DNA of 64,000 nt, taken from positions 310,001 through 374,000 of the forward strand of contig NZ_NISJ01000002.1 in the NCBI RefSeq assembly GCF_002205635.1. The letters are read 5' to 3'. Positions within the stretch are counted from its first letter, which is position 1; each line of letters opens with the position of its first letter. The position numbers and the translations under genes were made by a program. This document shows, one piece after another, positions 34,539 to 45,521 of this stretch. The stretch comes from Sphingopyxis witflariensis. Lineage in GTDB: Bacteria > Pseudomonadota > Alphaproteobacteria > Sphingomonadales > Sphingomonadaceae. The notes beneath the pieces are model-generated. The model was given only the letters and a program-made list of their open reading frames with translations. It was not told the origin of the DNA and did not search any database.

Positions 34539-36695
34539 TCAAGGGCGATAGATGCGAGGCTTTGTTGCCATCAACGCCGCCGGGTCGAACAAGACCGGTT
34601 TCAGCTGATGCCGCACGAACAAGGGCGCCTGATCATTATAATGCGGGCTTTCCGGGCGCGTCGTCGCGGAACCGAACGGCTGGATCGATTCCGACCGCAC
34701 CCGGCCCTCCCTGTCCCACGTCATGAACATGATGAAGCTGTCGCCGTGACGTACCTTCAGACGCCCGTCGGGTTCGACATCCCACAACGTCGAGGCGCGT
34801 ACCGTGTCGTTGCCGCCGTCGAGCGGCAGGTCGATCCGGTGAACGCCCTCGCCGTGGCGGAGCCGCAGCACGGTCCCGAGTTTCGGATCGAGTCCGGCAA
34901 AATGCTTTTGCAGATGCACGACGGTCTCTTTCAGCACCGTACGCGGGTCAGGCAGTGCCCGCCGCTGATAATGGCTGCCGTTGGCGGGGCGCAGCACCAT
35001 CAGCGCCAGCGCGTCACCATGCCCCTTGCCGTCGAGGTTCCAGTCCCATTTGCGGAGCAGATTTTGCGCCTCGACCAGCGCCGGATCATCCTTCACGTCG
35101 AGCGCGAGCAGCCGGTCCATCCAGGCTTTGGCGTAACCCGTCTTTGCATAGGCGGTATCATATTTGATCGCCTTCAACCGCGCCTCGTCGATCGGACCCG
35201 ACGCTTCGAACAGATCGATCAGCCGCGTCGCGCGGTTGGTCATGTCATCCTCGATCCCGAGCAGGGGCGAGAAGGCGGCGGCATCGAGTTCATCGCCCGG
35301 CCCCGCCGCGACCCACGGCGTGTTGTTGGCGTTCATCACATAGCCCGAGCGCGGATTGACCAGCGCCGGGACGCGGTCGAACGGCAAAGTCTTGGTCCAC
35401 AGGTCGGCCGAGGTATCGCCGGGCAGCACCCCGCGCCAGTTGAACCCCGGCTGCCGATCGGGGAACATCGCATTATAGAAAAGCCCGATATTGCCCTTGG
35501 CATCGGCATAGATGAAATTGGTCGCGGGCACGCCCTGCCCCGCCATCGCGGCGCGCCATTCGGCGAAATCCTTCGCCTTGTTCAGCCGGTAATATTGGGT
35601 GACCATATTCGCCTGATCGATCCCGGCATAGCGGATCGCAAAGGCGCCCTTGTCATTCTTGACCACCGGCCCGTGGACCGAGCGCCAGATGGTGCGTGGC
35701 ACCGGCAGCACGAACGGGCCAAATTTGACCTTCAGCCAGATGCGCTTTTCCTCGAGGGGGCGCCACTGCCCATCGAAGCGGTAATTGTCGCCGCTGTCGT
35801 CGAGCGTCAGCTTGTAAATGTCGATCAGGTCGGGCCGGTTCACCGTGTTCGTCCAACCGAGATATTTATTATGCCCGAGGAAGGGATAGGGCGAACCGGG
35901 GAAATTGGCCCCGGCAAAATCCCAGCCCTCTTCCGAATGGACGACCAGTTCGTACCAGGCGACCCCGCCGGTCCATGGCTGGTGCGAGTTGGACACGAGC
36001 CGCGTCGCGCCGTCAGTCGCGCGTGCCGGGGCGACCGCCATACCGTTCGATCCATTGGCGTCGGGATCGCGCCCGACCGGGGTCAGTGCGCGCGGCACGA
36101 CCTTGCCCTTCACATCGAGAAGCGGTCCGCCCTCGCGTCCGCCCGGCTTGCCCTCGACCAGCGAACCCAGCACTCCATCGAGCCCAAAGAAAAAGGGCGA
36201 GCGCAGCACGAAACCCGCGACGACATCCTCGCCGGTCGCCGGGAACAGGCCGCGCAGCCGCACTTCGCCCGGATGCTTGTCGGCATAATGGTTGAGCCCC
36301 GCAGCATAGGCGGTGAACAGCGCCCGCACGTCGGCAGGCAAACGCGGCCAGTCGCGCGCGGTGGTCGCGCGAATGTCGAGCAGCGCGGCGGCATAATCGA
36401 CCTTGGCGCCATCCTCGCCCAGCATCGCCCCGGCGCGGCCACGCGTCATCGCGAGGACTTCCTGCAAGGTCGAAAAATCATCCTCGGCGTGGGCATAGGC
36501 AACGCCATAGGCGACGTCGGCGTCGGTCTTGCCGAAGATATGCGGCACACCGAACTTGTCGCGCGCAATTTTGACGTCAGCGGGTTTGAAGGTGGGGGCT
36601 TGCGGTGGCGGCGCGGCCATCGGTTCCCACAGGACAAGCCCGATCCCGGTCGCGACCAGCAGAAAGGCAAAAACCAGAAAAATCCGTCGCAGCAT
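34539..36695 (-). CDS. Secreted penicillin-acylase family N-terminal nucleophile hydrolase
   Basis: A 718-residue Ntn-hydrolase precursor. A signal or anchor segment (RRIFLVFAFLLVATGIGLVLW) is followed by the alpha chain. The autoproteolysis site lies at NGSNGMAV with Ser216 as nucleophile. The beta chain begins with SNSHQPW and HNKYLGWTNT signatures. Family members cleave amides such as penicillin side chains or N-acyl-homoserine lactones; the substrate here cannot be decided. Most precursors cleave before Ser with Gly in front, which fits. GAGGA precedes the ATG at 36695. It is first in the operon with the M16 peptidase and is divergent from the leucyl aminopeptidase gene. Confidence 0.87.
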   Translation of the reverse strand: MLRRIFLVFAFLLVATGIGLVLWEPMAAPPPQAPTFKPADVKIARDKFGVPHIFGKTDADVAYGVAYAHAEDDFSTLQEVLAMTRGRAGAMLGEDGAKVDYAAALLDIRATTARDWPRLPADVRALFTAYAAGLNHYADKHPGEVRLRGLFPATGEDVVAGFVLRSPFFFGLDGVLGSLVEGKPGGREGGPLLDVKGKVVPRALTPVGRDPDANGSNGMAVAPARATDGATRLVSNSHQPWTGGVAWYELVVHSEEGWDFAGANFPGSPYPFLGHNKYLGWTNTVNRPDLIDIYKLTLDDSGDNYRFDGQWRPLEEKRIWLKVKFGPFVLPVPRTIWRSVHGPVVKNDKGAFAIRYAGIDQANMVTQYYRLNKAKDFAEWRAAMAGQGVPATNFIYADAKGNIGLFYNAMFPDRQPGFNWRGVLPGDTSADLWTKTLPFDRVPALVNPRSGYVMNANNTPWVAAGPGDELDAAAFSPLLGIEDDMTNRATRLIDLFEASGPIDEARLKAIKYDTAYAKTGYAKAWMDRLLALDVKDDPALVEAQNLLRKWDWNLDGKGHGDALALMVLRPANGSHYQRRALPDPRTVLKETVVHLQKHFAGLDPKLGTVLRLRHGEGVHRIDLPLDGGNDTVRASTLWDVEPDGRLKVRHGDSFIMFMTWDREGRVRSESIQPFGSATTRPESPHYNDQAPLFVRHQLKPVLFDPAALMATKPRIYRP

Positions 36696-36849
36696 TTCTG
36701 GTCCTCTTCCGCACCTCAATGTTCGCGCGACTGTCTGGCGGGCATGTCGTCCGATGGCAAGCAACTGTCGTTCGTCGAGCCGAATTTGCGGCCCGGCGAC
36801 TTGGCGCTATGCAGGGGCGAAGTTTTCAAAAACCGGGGAATATCAAAAT

Positions 36850-38421
36850 ATGCGTAGCAAAAGCCTGCTCCTTGCCGCTTGCCTGTCGTTCGGCGCCGCG
36901 CCCGCCGTTATGGCGCAGACCTTCGTCGGATCGGGAGTCGCCCCCGCGACCATCACCAACAGCACTGAGCGCGCGATCGGCTTTGCCCCGAGTGCCCCGG
37001 CTGGCGGCGCGCTCGCGCTGTTGATGGCCGATGCGACGCTTCCGCCGCTGCCCGGCGTCGCGCTGAACGCCGCCGAGCGCACCGCAGTCTCCAGCGCGAT
37101 CGCCGCCGCGAGCTTCGACGGCAAGGCGGGCACGACGCTGTCGCTGCGCGGTATCGGGGCGCATCCGCGCATCCTGCTCGTCGGGACCGGCACGGCGCCG
37201 ACCGCACTCGCGCTCGCCGAAGCCGGCGGCAAGGCGGCGCAGGAACTCAAAAGCGAAGCGCATCCGGTGACCATCGCGGGTGCCTATGGCGATGCCGCGG
37301 CGGCCGACGTCGCCTATGGTTTCGCGCTCGGCCAATATCGCTTCGATCGCTACAAGACCGTCGATAAAATGGCACCTGCGACCGGCGCGGTGACGCTGGT
37401 CGGCGCCAACCCCGCCGCCGCCGAAGCCATGTTTGCCGCGCGCGGGCGCCCGCTCGCCGACGGGGTGCGCCTGTCGCGCGACCTCGCCAACGAACCCGCC
37501 AATGTCATCTATCCCGAAAGCTTCGTCGCCGAGGCGCGCCGCGCCTTCGCCGGAGTCGGCGGCGTGACCATCGAAGTGCTCGACGAAGCGATGATGCGCA
37601 AGCTGGGCATGGGCAGCATCGTCGGCGTCGGTCAGGGCAGCCCGCGCGGGTCACGCATGATGCTGATCCGCTATCGCGGCGCCGGTGCCCCAGCCGCGCC
37701 GCTCGCGCTCGTCGGCAAAGGCATCACCTTCGATTCGGGCGGTATTTCGATCAAGCCCAGCGCCGGAATGGGCAATATGAAGGGCGATATGTCGGGCGCC
37801 GCATCGGTGGTCGGCGCAACGCTGTCGCTCGCCAAATCGCGCGCGCCGGTCCATGTCGTCGCCGTCGCCGCGCTCGCCGAGAATATGCCCGACGGCAATG
37901 CCCAGCGCCCCGGCGACATCGTGCGCACCATGTCGGGCAAGACGATCGAGATGGTAAACAGCGACGCCGAAGGCCGCCTCGTCCTCGCCGACGCAAATGA
38001 ATATGTGGCACAGACGTACAAGCCGCGCGCGATCGTCAATATCGCAACGCTCACCGGCTCGATCGTCGGCGCGCTGTCGGACCAATATGCCGGACTGTTC
38101 GCGCGCGACGAAGCGCTTGCAGGCAAGCTGCTCGCTGCGGGCACCGCAAGCGGCGAGGAATTGTGGCGGATGCCGCTCCACGCCAAATATGCCGAGCGGG
38201 TCAAATCCGACATCGCCGACGTCCGCAACAGCGGCGGCGACGGCCCGGGCGCCAGCCTCGGCGCACATTTCATCGGCTTCTTCGTCGACGACGCGATGCC
38301 GTGGGCCCATCTAGACATCGCCGGAGTCAACCGCAGCGAAAAGGCGTCGTCGCTGGTTCCCGCAGGAATGACGGGCTTTGGCGTGCGCCTGCTCGACCAG
38401 TTGGCGCGCAGCGGGGAGTAG
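36850..38421 (+). CDS. Secreted leucyl aminopeptidase (M17)
   Basis: A 523-residue M17 aminopeptidase with a signal peptide (RSKSLLLAACLSFGAAPAVMAQ), unusual because most M17 enzymes are cytosolic. The catalytic domain has VGKGITFDSGGISIKP (metal-binding Lys and Asp), MKGDMSGAA, and the family signature NSDAEGRLVL, where relatives mostly have NTDAEGRL. A GGDGPGASLGAHFIGFF metal-region C-terminus follows. It removes N-terminal residues from peptides, probably in the periplasm. A perfect hairpin follows the stop. The ATG at 36850 is the start that gives the signal peptide; upstream frame is open but overlaps the acylase 5' end. Confidence 0.88.
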   Translation: MRSKSLLLAACLSFGAAPAVMAQTFVGSGVAPATITNSTERAIGFAPSAPAGGALALLMADATLPPLPGVALNAAERTAVSSAIAAASFDGKAGTTLSLRGIGAHPRILLVGTGTAPTALALAEAGGKAAQELKSEAHPVTIAGAYGDAAAADVAYGFALGQYRFDRYKTVDKMAPATGAVTLVGANPAAAEAMFAARGRPLADGVRLSRDLANEPANVIYPESFVAEARRAFAGVGGVTIEVLDEAMMRKLGMGSIVGVGQGSPRGSRMMLIRYRGAGAPAAPLALVGKGITFDSGGISIKPSAGMGNMKGDMSGAASVVGATLSLAKSRAPVHVVAVAALAENMPDGNAQRPGDIVRTMSGKTIEMVNSDAEGRLVLADANEYVAQTYKPRAIVNIATLTGSIVGALSDQYAGLFARDEALAGKLLAAGTASGEELWRMPLHAKYAERVKSDIADVRNSGGDGPGASLGAHFIGFFVDDAMPWAHLDIAGVNRSEKASSLVPAGMTGFGVRLLDQLARSGE

Positions 38422-38428
38422 GACCGCG

Positions 38429-38465
38429 CCCCAACTCCGCTCGTATCAAGCAAGCGGAGTTGGGG
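38429..38465 (+). terminator. Perfect 13-bp stem after the aminopeptidase gene
   Basis: CCCCAACTCCGCT (38429-38441) and AGCGGAGTTGGGG (38453-38465) are exact inverted copies with an 11-base loop. They are followed by CAAAAC rather than a clean U run. It likely ends or stabilises the aminopeptidase transcript, separating it from clpB. Confidence 0.6.
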
Positions 38466-38477
38466 CAAAACTCGCCC

Positions 38478-38506
38478 CTTGTGTTGCCAAAAAGCAACAC
38501 TATCTT
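38478..38506 (+). promoter_or_regulatory. Candidate heat-shock (sigma-32 type) promoter of clpB
   Basis: CTTG (38478-38481), 18 bases, then CTATCTT (38500-38506) fits loosely the alphaproteobacterial heat-shock consensus of CTTG and a CYTAT-type -10. It lies 25 bases before the clpB ATG. The spacer is almost entirely an inverted repeat GTGTTGC-CAAAAA-GCAACAC (38481-38500). Confidence 0.4.
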
Positions 38507-38530
38507 GCTTGACGAGAAAGGGGATTTTCC

Positions 38531-41116
<2,586 letters not shown>

Positions 41117-41148
41117 CGGCGGCTAGCCAAGGCTTGGCTTGACCGCCG
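41117..41148 (+). terminator. Hairpin after clpB
   Basis: CGGCGG...AGCCAAG-G-CTTGGCT...CCGCCG forms a two-part stem one base after the clpB stop. No U run follows, so it may be a processing or Rho-dependent 3' end. Confidence 0.4.
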
Positions 41149-41228
41149 GCGGGGCGCTGATACCGTAGCCGCAGAACGATAGCGCAGCGATTGGATCGTT
41201 GTGCTGCTATGCGAAAAGGGATTCTCGA

Positions 41229-41756
41229 ATGAAAATATCGATTGCGTTGCTCTCGGGTGGTTTCATGCTGGGAAGCCTGTTCGCTCCGGCGGTCGTCCAA
41301 GCTCAAACCATCGCGAATGACGTGCTGGAATGTGGCCTGATTACCGACGACGGCGCGCGCCTGCGCTGCTTCGATGGCCTGTTGCCCGAGGCACGCAAGA
41401 CCGAAGATCAGCGCCGCACGGAAGCTGCGGTGAAGGCCAAGGCCGATTTCGGGCTTACGGCAACCCAACGAAGCGAAGCCGTCGAGCGCGAGCCTGAAGA
41501 AAAGCGCAAGAAAATACGCATCGCGCAGGAGGAAAACCTGCGGATCGACGCGACCATCACCAATCTCGACATCAGTCAATATGGGACCATATTCGTACTC
41601 GATAACGGGCAGACGTGGCAGACGACCTCTTATGGTCAGTTGAACACGGTTCCGCGCATCGGGCAGAAGGTCAAGGTCATGTCGGGAGGACTTGGCGGCT
41701 ATCGCCTGACGCTGGAAGGGAAAACCAGCGAGGTTGGCGTGAAGCGCCTGAAATAG
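41229..41756 (+). CDS. Secreted hypothetical protein, 175 residues
   Basis: A signal peptide (SIALLSGGFMLGSLFAPAVVQAQ) is followed by a CGLITDDGARLRCFDGLLP segment. This C...D..RL.C.D pattern occurs at the start of several exported proteobacterial proteins, including type VI-associated VasI-like ones. A charged coiled-coil (EKRKKIRIAQEENLRI) and a C-terminal beta-domain reading IFVLDNGQTWQ complete it. The two early Cys probably pair in the periplasm. No neighbour suggests a type VI system, so I give no function. Confidence 0.7.
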   Translation: MKISIALLSGGFMLGSLFAPAVVQAQTIANDVLECGLITDDGARLRCFDGLLPEARKTEDQRRTEAAVKAKADFGLTATQRSEAVEREPEEKRKKIRIAQEENLRIDATITNLDISQYGTIFVLDNGQTWQTTSYGQLNTVPRIGQKVKVMSGGLGGYRLTLEGKTSEVGVKRLK

Positions 41757-41817
41757 GCGCGGCCAACATTACGCAGGGGCCTAATCCCCTGCATATTTGA
41801 GGCGCGTGAGCGACGTG

Positions 41818-42063
41818 TCAGCAGCGATCCGTACATTGACTTGAACGGTTACGATCTTCCATCGCCTGGCGCGCAGCTTCCTGCTCCTGCGCCCATTGCT
41901 GGTTGGTCTTGCACACGCGCTTCGGGATCCGCGTGCCCAATTCCCTGACCGAACGGCAGCGGACGGTGTCCGGGTCTGCTTCGGATGCGCTTTCGCCCGC
42001 AACGGCGAAACTCGACAGCGGCATAACCAAGGCCGACGTCAGCAAGATAAGGCGACAGTACAT
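41818..42063 (-). CDS. Small secreted cysteine-containing protein, 81 residues
   Basis: Reading on the minus strand from the ATG at 42063, a signal peptide (LILLTSALVMPLSSFAVAG) is followed by a mature part with VRCRSVRELGTRIPKRVCKT. It also has QQWAQEQEAARQAME and a short Cys-rich tail. The C-x(n)-GTR/GSR-x-R-VCKT-x-QW pattern is shared by small exported proteins common in sphingomonads, function unknown. Its ATG is only 14 bases beyond the T tract of the TonB receptor's terminator, so it has no clear promoter of its own. Confidence 0.7.
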   Translation of the reverse strand: MYCRLILLTSALVMPLSSFAVAGESASEADPDTVRCRSVRELGTRIPKRVCKTNQQWAQEQEAARQAMEDRNRSSQCTDRC

Positions 42064-42076
42064 AGCGTGATATCCC

Positions 42077-42114
42077 AAAAAAATGGGGAGGCAGCGATGA
42101 ATCGCTGCCTCCCC
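42077..42114 (-). terminator. Strong terminator of the large TonB receptor gene
   Basis: On the minus strand GGGGAGGCAGCGAT-loop-ATCGCTGCCTCCCC (14-bp perfect stem, 42114-42085) is followed by A and seven U (42083-42077). It lies 24 bases after the receptor stop. The plus strand also shows a short T run, so it may work both ways. Confidence 0.88.
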
Positions 42115-42137
42115 TTTATGATCCGATTTTCTCGCAA

Positions 42138-45100
42138 TCAGAAGTGGAAACGAACGCCCGCGTAATAACGGCGACCGAAGATGTCATAGACATCGGCGGC
42201 GGTGTCAGCACCCGTCGTGTTGAAGGTCGTGTTCGACAGAAGGTTCGGCGCCTTGTTGTCGAGCAGATTGTCGACGCCAAGGTAGAATTCGAACTTTTCA
42301 GCCGGAGTGAAGGCCACCTGAGTATCCAGATAGAATTCCGCCGGGACCGACACGCAGCGCGGCGAACCGTCATCGAAGGCAGCGCACCAGGAAACGTCAT
42401 CTTCATACGACCGGCTGATGTAGGTACCGGTCAGCGACCATTTGAACTTGTCGTTCGAATAGCCAAGCGTACCGGTAAAGCGGTCGGTCGCGGTCCCGAT
42501 TTCACCATCCGCGCGATCGACGGTCGCGCCGGCAAGCGGCGTATAGTCGTTCTGAAGCAGATGGGTGTAAGCGAGATTGAAGTTCACGCGGCCTTCGGTC
42601 TCGAAGAGGTTCACCGGCGTGAACCAGTTGACGGTCACATCGACGCCCTGCGTTTCAAGCTTTGCGGCATTGACCGCAAAGTCGTTGATGAACTCGATCG
42701 ACCCTGCACTGTTGGTTGCCGTCGCGCCCGGGCGGCGGATGATCAGGTCGCAAAGCGCCGTATTGCCCTGATTGTAGCACTGATCGAGAATCGTACCGCG
42801 ACCCACCGTCGAAATGACCTTGTCGATCTTGATGTTATAATAGTCGACAGTGAGGGTGAGGTTACGCAGCGCGTCAAATGAACGCGGGTTGAGAACCGCA
42901 CCGACGGTCCACGATTCGGACTTTTCTTCCTTCAGGTTCGGATTGCCGCCGTCGAAGCCGCTGATCCCCTGACGATCGCTCTGCGTGATGGTGAACGCGC
43001 CGCCATTGGCCGCGATGTTCGCCGAGACGCCTGCCGCCGCGCGGCAGTTGTCGCCAAGAGCGCCGCCACCGGTGGCGCCGATCCCGTCGCACGGATCCTG
43101 AAGCCCAGCCGGGAAGGTCTGCGACAGGCCCGAGAAGAGTTCACCGATGTTCGGTGCACGAACCGCGCGAGCCCAAGTGGCGCGAAGACGGAGGTCTTCG
43201 ACCGGCTGCCACGTCCCCTGAACGTTGTAGCTGTAGATCGTCCCGATCGTTGAATAATCGGCAGCACGGAAAGCGCCACCCACTTCGAGCAGACGAAAGA
43301 AGGGCTTGTCGGCAAGGATCGGTACTTTGACTTCGGCATAGGCTTCAACGACGTCGAACTGACCGCGGGTATCGGGCAGCTTGTTGCCACCGTTCAATCC
43401 CTGGTTGGTCAGAGCGTCGTTATCCTCTACGCTCTCTTCCTTGCGATATTCGAAGCCGGCGGCGATGCCGAGCGGGCCTGCGGGCAGTTCGAACAACGAA
43501 CCGCTGATATTGCCCTGTACGACCTGCTGCTTGATGCTGTTCTGCAGCGACTGCTGAGCGGCAATATATTCGATCGCTTTCTGATCGATCTTGCCTTCGC
43601 CAAAGATATTGACCGGCACACAGCCGTTAGCACGCGCTTCAGCACTGACGCAGATCACGTCGGTGGTCAGCCCATTGCCGTTGACGTCGTTGACATCGGT
43701 CATTGCCGCAAGCGCATTGCGGAAATTCACGACATTGACCTGGCCGTTCGACACCTGGTTCTCGGTCACCTGGCCATAGTTATAGCTGAGATCCCAGTTG
43801 AACTTGTCGCCCAGCGTCCCTTCGAAACCAACGACGAAGCGCAGAAAGTCACGCGTCGTCTGCCCACTACGCGGACCAAATTCGGTCATGCGACGCGAGA
43901 AGCCGATGTCGCGCAGGCCGTCGCCATTCGAATCATTCGCCAGATTGAGGATTTCGGTCGGGACGATCGGGTTGACCGCAATCGTCGTCGTTCCATTGGG
44001 AGCGATGATGTAATTTTCGATCGGCATTTTGCCCGACGAAGGATAAACGCCAGTCGTTCCGTCCGAAGCCAGGGCGAACGGCTCGATGATCCGCGACGAG
44101 CGCGTTTTGTTATAGGTGCCTTCGAAGAACATCGTGATGTTGTCGGTCACGTCATAATGACCGACCGCAGCGAAGTTGTAACGCTGCACCGGCACCGCCA
44201 GGGTACGATAATACTGACGGTTAAAGCCGTTCGGCCCGCTGCCTGTGCCGATGTTGGGAACAGCCGGAGTCGCTTCATTGACGTCCGGGGTGGCGGGATT
44301 GTCGACGATTGCCGGCTTCGCGCTGACGCAGCCTGCACCGTTCGAGCTGAAGCAGGGCTGCAACAGGCCTGTCGGGCCATAGGTAAAGGTGTAGAGCGAA
44401 CCGATGGGATCACCATCGCCGTTGAAACGCTGTCCTACAGTGAAGCTGCCCTGCGGAGCGAAGCCCGACAGGAAAGGCGAAACCGAGGTACCATAATCAG
44501 CCAGATCGCCGCTCAGCGCCGCACCGTCCGAATCATCAAGGAAGGTATTCCGACGCTGGCGCGAAAGCAGGCCACGCTCGTTCGAATACCCGAGGTGAAC
44601 CATGATGTTACCGCGACCATCGTCGAAGTTCGCACCCATGGTGAGGTTCGCCTGGTACCGGATATCGTCGCCACGCTCGGTCAGGCCATATTGAGCATTG
44701 CCTTCAAGACCCTGAAAATCGCGCTTGTAGACGAAGTTGACGACGCCTGCGAGCGCGTCCGAACCGTAAAGCGACGATGCGCCGCCGGTGAGCACGTCGA
44801 TACGCTCGAGGAACTGGGTCGGGATGACGTTGAGGTCGACGGTCGAGCTACCGCTGAGGCTCGACACGACGCGGCGGCCATTGACCAGCACCAGGGTGCG
44901 GTCCGAACCGAGGTCGCGAAGGTCGACCGTAGCGACGCCGGTGCCCGAGGTCAGGAAGGCCGAGTTGGTGCGGCTGAGTGCCGGCGTACCGAAGGCCGGA
45001 TTCTTGAGCAGCAGATCCTGCACGTTGGAGACGCCCGACTGGTCGATCTCTACAGCGCCGAGAACCTGCAACGGTGCGTTCGATTCAGCCTGCGGGCTGG

Positions 45101-45254
45101 CAATACGCGAACCGGTCACGATGATCACGTCTTCCGCCGGCGCGTCTTCCGCCGGCGCGCTTTGCGCGAAAGCAGCGGTCGAAAGCATGGCAACGCAAAG
45201 CGCCGCCGGCGCAACCGCCGCCTTCAATACCATATGAGTGGAATATTTCTTCAC
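42138..45254 (-). CDS. TonB-dependent outer membrane receptor, large (1038 residues)
   Basis: A GTG at 45254 with AAGGGA eight bases upstream gives the best start (KKYSTHMVLK...), followed by a signal peptide ending FAQ. A duplicated APAED unit precedes VIIVTGSRI, the TonB-box/plug entry. The plug shows VDLRDLGSDRTLVLVNGRR and RIDVLTGGASSLYGSDA; the barrel ends RRYYAGVRFHF. The length and plug sequence match the oligosaccharide or peptide-type TonB receptors abundant in sphingomonads and Caulobacter, so a nutrient such as a peptide or glycan is plausible. It is monocistronic, with its own terminator. Confidence 0.9.
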   Translation of the reverse strand: MKKYSTHMVLKAAVAPAALCVAMLSTAAFAQSAPAEDAPAEDVIIVTGSRIASPQAESNAPLQVLGAVEIDQSGVSNVQDLLLKNPAFGTPALSRTNSAFLTSGTGVATVDLRDLGSDRTLVLVNGRRVVSSLSGSSTVDLNVIPTQFLERIDVLTGGASSLYGSDALAGVVNFVYKRDFQGLEGNAQYGLTERGDDIRYQANLTMGANFDDGRGNIMVHLGYSNERGLLSRQRRNTFLDDSDGAALSGDLADYGTSVSPFLSGFAPQGSFTVGQRFNGDGDPIGSLYTFTYGPTGLLQPCFSSNGAGCVSAKPAIVDNPATPDVNEATPAVPNIGTGSGPNGFNRQYYRTLAVPVQRYNFAAVGHYDVTDNITMFFEGTYNKTRSSRIIEPFALASDGTTGVYPSSGKMPIENYIIAPNGTTTIAVNPIVPTEILNLANDSNGDGLRDIGFSRRMTEFGPRSGQTTRDFLRFVVGFEGTLGDKFNWDLSYNYGQVTENQVSNGQVNVVNFRNALAAMTDVNDVNGNGLTTDVICVSAEARANGCVPVNIFGEGKIDQKAIEYIAAQQSLQNSIKQQVVQGNISGSLFELPAGPLGIAAGFEYRKEESVEDNDALTNQGLNGGNKLPDTRGQFDVVEAYAEVKVPILADKPFFRLLEVGGAFRAADYSTIGTIYSYNVQGTWQPVEDLRLRATWARAVRAPNIGELFSGLSQTFPAGLQDPCDGIGATGGGALGDNCRAAAGVSANIAANGGAFTITQSDRQGISGFDGGNPNLKEEKSESWTVGAVLNPRSFDALRNLTLTVDYYNIKIDKVISTVGRGTILDQCYNQGNTALCDLIIRRPGATATNSAGSIEFINDFAVNAAKLETQGVDVTVNWFTPVNLFETEGRVNFNLAYTHLLQNDYTPLAGATVDRADGEIGTATDRFTGTLGYSNDKFKWSLTGTYISRSYEDDVSWCAAFDDGSPRCVSVPAEFYLDTQVAFTPAEKFEFYLGVDNLLDNKAPNLLSNTTFNTTGADTAADVYDIFGRRYYAGVRFHF
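45128..45157. repeat. Tandem duplication, 2 x 15 bp, inside the TonB receptor gene
   Basis: CGTCTTCCGCCGGCG occurs twice without gap and encodes APAED twice just after the signal peptide. It keeps the frame. Such slippage-prone repeats can vary in copy number between strains. Confidence 0.9.
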
Positions 45255-45521
45255 AGTGCAGTCCCTTGCTACTGGTGGATAAGATACCCGGGCACGCACT
45301 GCGGCGGCGACAAATGCGCCTCGCAAAACTACCCCGATGGCACGCCGGATGCCGGGTCGTTCATCACGAGTAAAGGGAATTCCCCCCGCTTTCTGCCGTT
45401 TAGAAAGGGATTGTGACGTATTTGCAACAACACAGAGAAACGACGCAACACAATATGTCACAGCCGCCCATTTCACGAAATTTTGTTTCAGCGGTTACCA
45501 CTTCCTTCGCGAGGCAGCGGA

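Noticed and set aside
34608..36857. 749-codon open frame antisense to the acylase gene
   Set aside because: Composition is Arg/His/Pro-rich with no motif. The acylase on the other strand has a signal peptide, nucleophile Ser and conserved segments.
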